64,000 bases of DNA from Maribacter polysiphoniae (GTDB lineage: Bacteria; Bacteroidota; Bacteroidia; Flavobacteriales; Flavobacteriaceae): the NCBI RefSeq assembly GCF_003148665.1, contig NZ_QGGQ01000005.1, forward strand, positions 226,339 to 290,338, given 5' to 3'. Below the pieces are notes generated by a model that saw only the letters and a list, made by a program, of their open reading frames with translations, was not told the DNA's origin and did not search any database. Position 1 is the stretch's first letter, and every line of letters begins with the position of its first letter. Below, one piece after another: positions 62,043 to 64,000 of the stretch. Both the position numbers and the translations under genes were made by a program.

Positions 62043-62927
62043 ATGAATGCATATATATTTCCCGGTCAAGGAGCCCAATTCGTAGGAATGGGATTGGATC
62101 TTTATGAAAAATACCCATTGGCACAAGAGCTATTCGAAAGTGCCAATGAGATCTTAGGGTTTCCGATTACCGATATCATGTTCGAGGGGGCTGCTGATGA
62201 TTTAAAGCAGACCAAAGTGACCCAACCTGCCATATTTCTCCATTCGGTGATATTGAGTAAGGTTATGGGTGAGGCTTTTAAGCCTGAAATGGTCGCAGGC
62301 CATTCCTTGGGTGAATTTTCTGCTTTGGTGGCCAATGGGGCATTGAACTTTGAAGACGGATTGAAATTGGTCTCACAAAGGGCATTGGCCATGCAAAAGG
62401 CCTGTGAGTTGCAACCGGGGACTATGGCAGCCGTATTGCGGTTGGATGATGAGGTGGTTGAAAGGATTTGTGCTGAGACCAAAGGGATTGTGGTCGCGGC
62501 GAATTATAATTGCCCGGGACAATTGGTGATTTCCGGTGAGGTTGATGCCATCAATGCAGCTTGCGAAAGTTTAAAGGCAGCAGGTGCCCGTAGGGCCATG
62601 GTACTTCCTGTAGGAGGGGCATTCCATTCTCCATTGATGAAACCGGCTGAAGAGCAATTGGCAGCAGCCATCGAGGCTACGGTTTTTTCTGCACCCCAAT
62701 GTCCGATTTATCAAAATGTGACCACGACAGCGGTAAGCAATGCCGACGAGATCAAGAAGAATTTGATCTCCCAATTGACCTCACCCGTAAAATGGACGCA
62801 AAGCGTTCGTAATATGGTTAAGGATGGGGCCACATTGTTTACGGAAGTAGGTCCGGGCAAGGTTTTACAAGGCTTGGTCAAGAAAATTGAACCCACGGTT
62901 GAGGCCGTTTCGGCAGAGGTGTCTTAA
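62043..62927 (+). CDS. fabD: Malonyl-CoA:ACP transacylase FabD
   Basis: A 294-residue enzyme that loads malonyl groups on acyl carrier protein for fatty acid synthesis. GQGAQ at 8-12, nucleophile Ser88 in GHSLG (86-90), active His195 in GGAFHSPLM, and the Gln/Arg region of the family. The ATG at 62043 (MNAYIFPGQG) is the family start; a frame from 61914 runs back through the promoter. Standard length. Confidence 0.97.
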   Translation: MNAYIFPGQGAQFVGMGLDLYEKYPLAQELFESANEILGFPITDIMFEGAADDLKQTKVTQPAIFLHSVILSKVMGEAFKPEMVAGHSLGEFSALVANGALNFEDGLKLVSQRALAMQKACELQPGTMAAVLRLDDEVVERICAETKGIVVAANYNCPGQLVISGEVDAINAACESLKAAGARRAMVLPVGGAFHSPLMKPAEEQLAAAIEATVFSAPQCPIYQNVTTTAVSNADEIKKNLISQLTSPVKWTQSVRNMVKDGATLFTEVGPGKVLQGLVKKIEPTVEAVSAEVS

Positions 62928-62959
62928 GGGGTCTTGACCCAGTACATTGCATTTGAGCC

Positions 62960-63008
62960 AAAAAAGCCTGTTTTAATCCTAGGAATTAAGGTGGTAGCTT
63001 TTTTTTTA
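62960..63008 (+). terminator. Possible terminator after fabD
   Basis: AAAAAAGC (62960-62967) can pair with GCTTTTTT (62997-63004) around a partly self-complementary middle (CCTAGG), followed by a T9 run. Weaker than the other terminators in the window. Confidence 0.4.
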
Positions 63009-63091
63009 GTAATATTGACTCCCTATTTTTTGGTTTGACCATACAGGTTCATCAATAATATTTTGGTGCGGTAGGTTCAAAAAAACGGTCT

Positions 63092-64000
63092 ATGAAAAAG
63101 AAAAGAAAATATACCATGGTTACCCCATTTCAAGCGATGTCCAAGATTTCCAAAAAGTTATTGTTTTTTGGTGCCTTTCTATTGTTGTCCGTTAGCGGGT
63201 ATGGGCAGGTTATATCTATTGTCGCAATTAGTGATGGAGAAGAAGATGGTACTGTCAATACGCGTTTTAATGTCATCAGGAGTGGTTTAACCTCGAATGA
63301 TGTTCAGGTAGACTATTCCATTAGTGGTACGGCTACGCCTGATGGGGATTTCACCGCACCATCCGGTACGATTACCATAGGGGCCGGGGGGCTCAGTGGA
63401 ACAGCTGAAATTAGTATTCTAAGTATTGTTGACAACATATTAGAAGGGGACGAATCCATAATAATAACGCTTACCAACACTTCTGAAGGCACAATTCATT
63501 TAACTCAAGATACAGCTATTGCGGTTATTCTGGACGATGATGTATCCGTCGAATTTTCGGTAGCCAGTAGTTCGGACAATGAGGATGATGGGGGTAATTT
63601 ACCAGTGTTATTGCTAAACGGAAGGGTGAATGGACCAACTTCGGTTACCGTAACGGATGCAGGATCGGGAACGGCCACGGGCGGAGGGGTTGATTACAGT
63701 TTTACATCTCCAACAGTGGTGAACATACCTGCAGATGACTATGACGGAACCCTAAGTACTTCGATAGCTATACCGAGCTTGGCAATAGTCACCGATGCAA
63801 TTGTAGAAAATGACGAAACGTTTGATTTAGTATTGAGTGACCCCGTTCCTGTTGATGATGTCACCTTGGGAGCCCAGACGACGACTACCTATACCATAGA
63901 GAATGATGACACGGCTACACTTTCCATTACGGCAACCACCCAGGCGGCCGAGGACAATACCGATGGCTTGTTTACCATCACGACATCGAACCAATTCTCA
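63092..64000 (+). CDS. Calx-beta repeat protein, secreted or surface (cut by window edge)
   Basis: Open from ATG 63092 to the window end, 303 residues visible. A signal peptide follows an N-terminal basic stretch (KLLFFGAFLLLSVSGYGQ). At least two and a half Calx-beta-like repeats are visible, each with a strand pattern ending E-(G/N)-D-E-(S/T)-x(2)-(L/I) such as ILEGDESIIITLTNTSEG and VENDETFDLVLS, separated by D-D-D turns (Ca2+-binding type). Alternative ATGs at 63116 and 63137. In Flavobacteria such repeats build long adhesins or T9SS cargo with a C-terminal sorting domain, which would be outside the window. Start region has a poor promoter. Confidence 0.85.
   Translation, partial: MKKKRKYTMVTPFQAMSKISKKLLFFGAFLLLSVSGYGQVISIVAISDGEEDGTVNTRFNVIRSGLTSNDVQVDYSISGTATPDGDFTAPSGTITIGAGGLSGTAEISILSIVDNILEGDESIIITLTNTSEGTIHLTQDTAIAVILDDDVSVEFSVASSSDNEDDGGNLPVLLLNGRVNGPTSVTVTDAGSGTATGGGVDYSFTSPTVVNIPADDYDGTLSTSIAIPSLAIVTDAIVENDETFDLVLSDPVPVDDVTLGAQTTTTYTIENDDTATLSITATTQAAEDNTDGLFTITTSNQFS

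Noticed and set aside
1..64000. CRISPR array, prophage, IS element, tRNA or rRNA
   Set aside because: No spaced direct repeats, transposase or integrase, tRNA-like cloverleaf or rRNA segment was recognised on either strand.

Overview
The window is a stretch of chromosome from a member of the Bacteroidota, almost certainly family Flavobacteriaceae. The evidence is gene content and promoter style. It has an alternative complex III (ACIII) operon joined to an aa3-type oxidase, the type IX secretion/gliding translocon SprA next to ruvA and gcvH, a PorP/SprF-like protein, and a TonB of the Bacteroidetes type. Promoters are of the TTG-N17-20-TAnnTTTG kind, and Shine-Dalgarno sequences are largely absent. 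I see no rRNA, tRNA, CRISPR array, insertion sequence or prophage. Almost everything is vertically inherited core or near-core genome.

Layout. 1-603: the 5' part of a cation/proton antiporter on the minus strand, cut by the window edge. 794-5378: rimP-nusA-infB operon, with a terminator-like hairpin in its leader. 5417-5785: a small SPOR protein. 6021-17815: respiratory supercluster actABCDEF-coxB-coxA (quinol:cytochrome c oxidoreductase plus cytochrome oxidase). 17943-24009: a GIN-domain protein, pckA (minus), ruvB-queG, and an SLC45-type sugar transporter preceded by a LacI-like operator. 24174-36189: maeB, ruvA-sprA, gcvH-vanZ-like, tonB. 36604-42070: an oxidase completion and assembly cluster (heme O synthase, two subunit III-type proteins, subunit IV, a cysteine-less thioredoxin-like protein, SCO, DUF420/CtaM-like, and a 71-residue CxxC membrane protein). 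42183-51929: a macrolide-exporter-type efflux array with four FtsX/MacB permeases, two adaptors, one ATPase and one TolC. 52017-55999: tsaB, mscS-like, dodecin, a NifU-like protein with duplicated N-domain, and PorP. 56073-61297: a VWA/DUF4349 pair (minus) divergent from a LytS/LytTR-type two-component system. 61325-64000: gamma-carbonic anhydrase family, fabD, and the start of a Calx-beta surface or secreted protein cut by the window edge.

How it works together. The two respiratory clusters (6.0-17.8 kb and 36.6-42.1 kb) together encode ACIII, oxidase subunits I, II, III and IV, heme O synthesis and copper delivery. This is most of a quinol-to-oxygen branch in which ACIII is expected to pass electrons directly to the oxidase through fused cytochrome domains. 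I did not find a clearly new defence or mobile system. The least described material is: accessory domains grafted on ACIII and the oxidase (N-terminal monoheme domain on ActA, HhH-like tail on ActC, His-rich segments on ActF and CoxA, an insert of about 110 residues in subunit III), the two uncharacterised genes of the oxidase-assembly cluster, the one-ATPase/four-permease efflux array, and several unannotated regulatory palindromes and hairpins.
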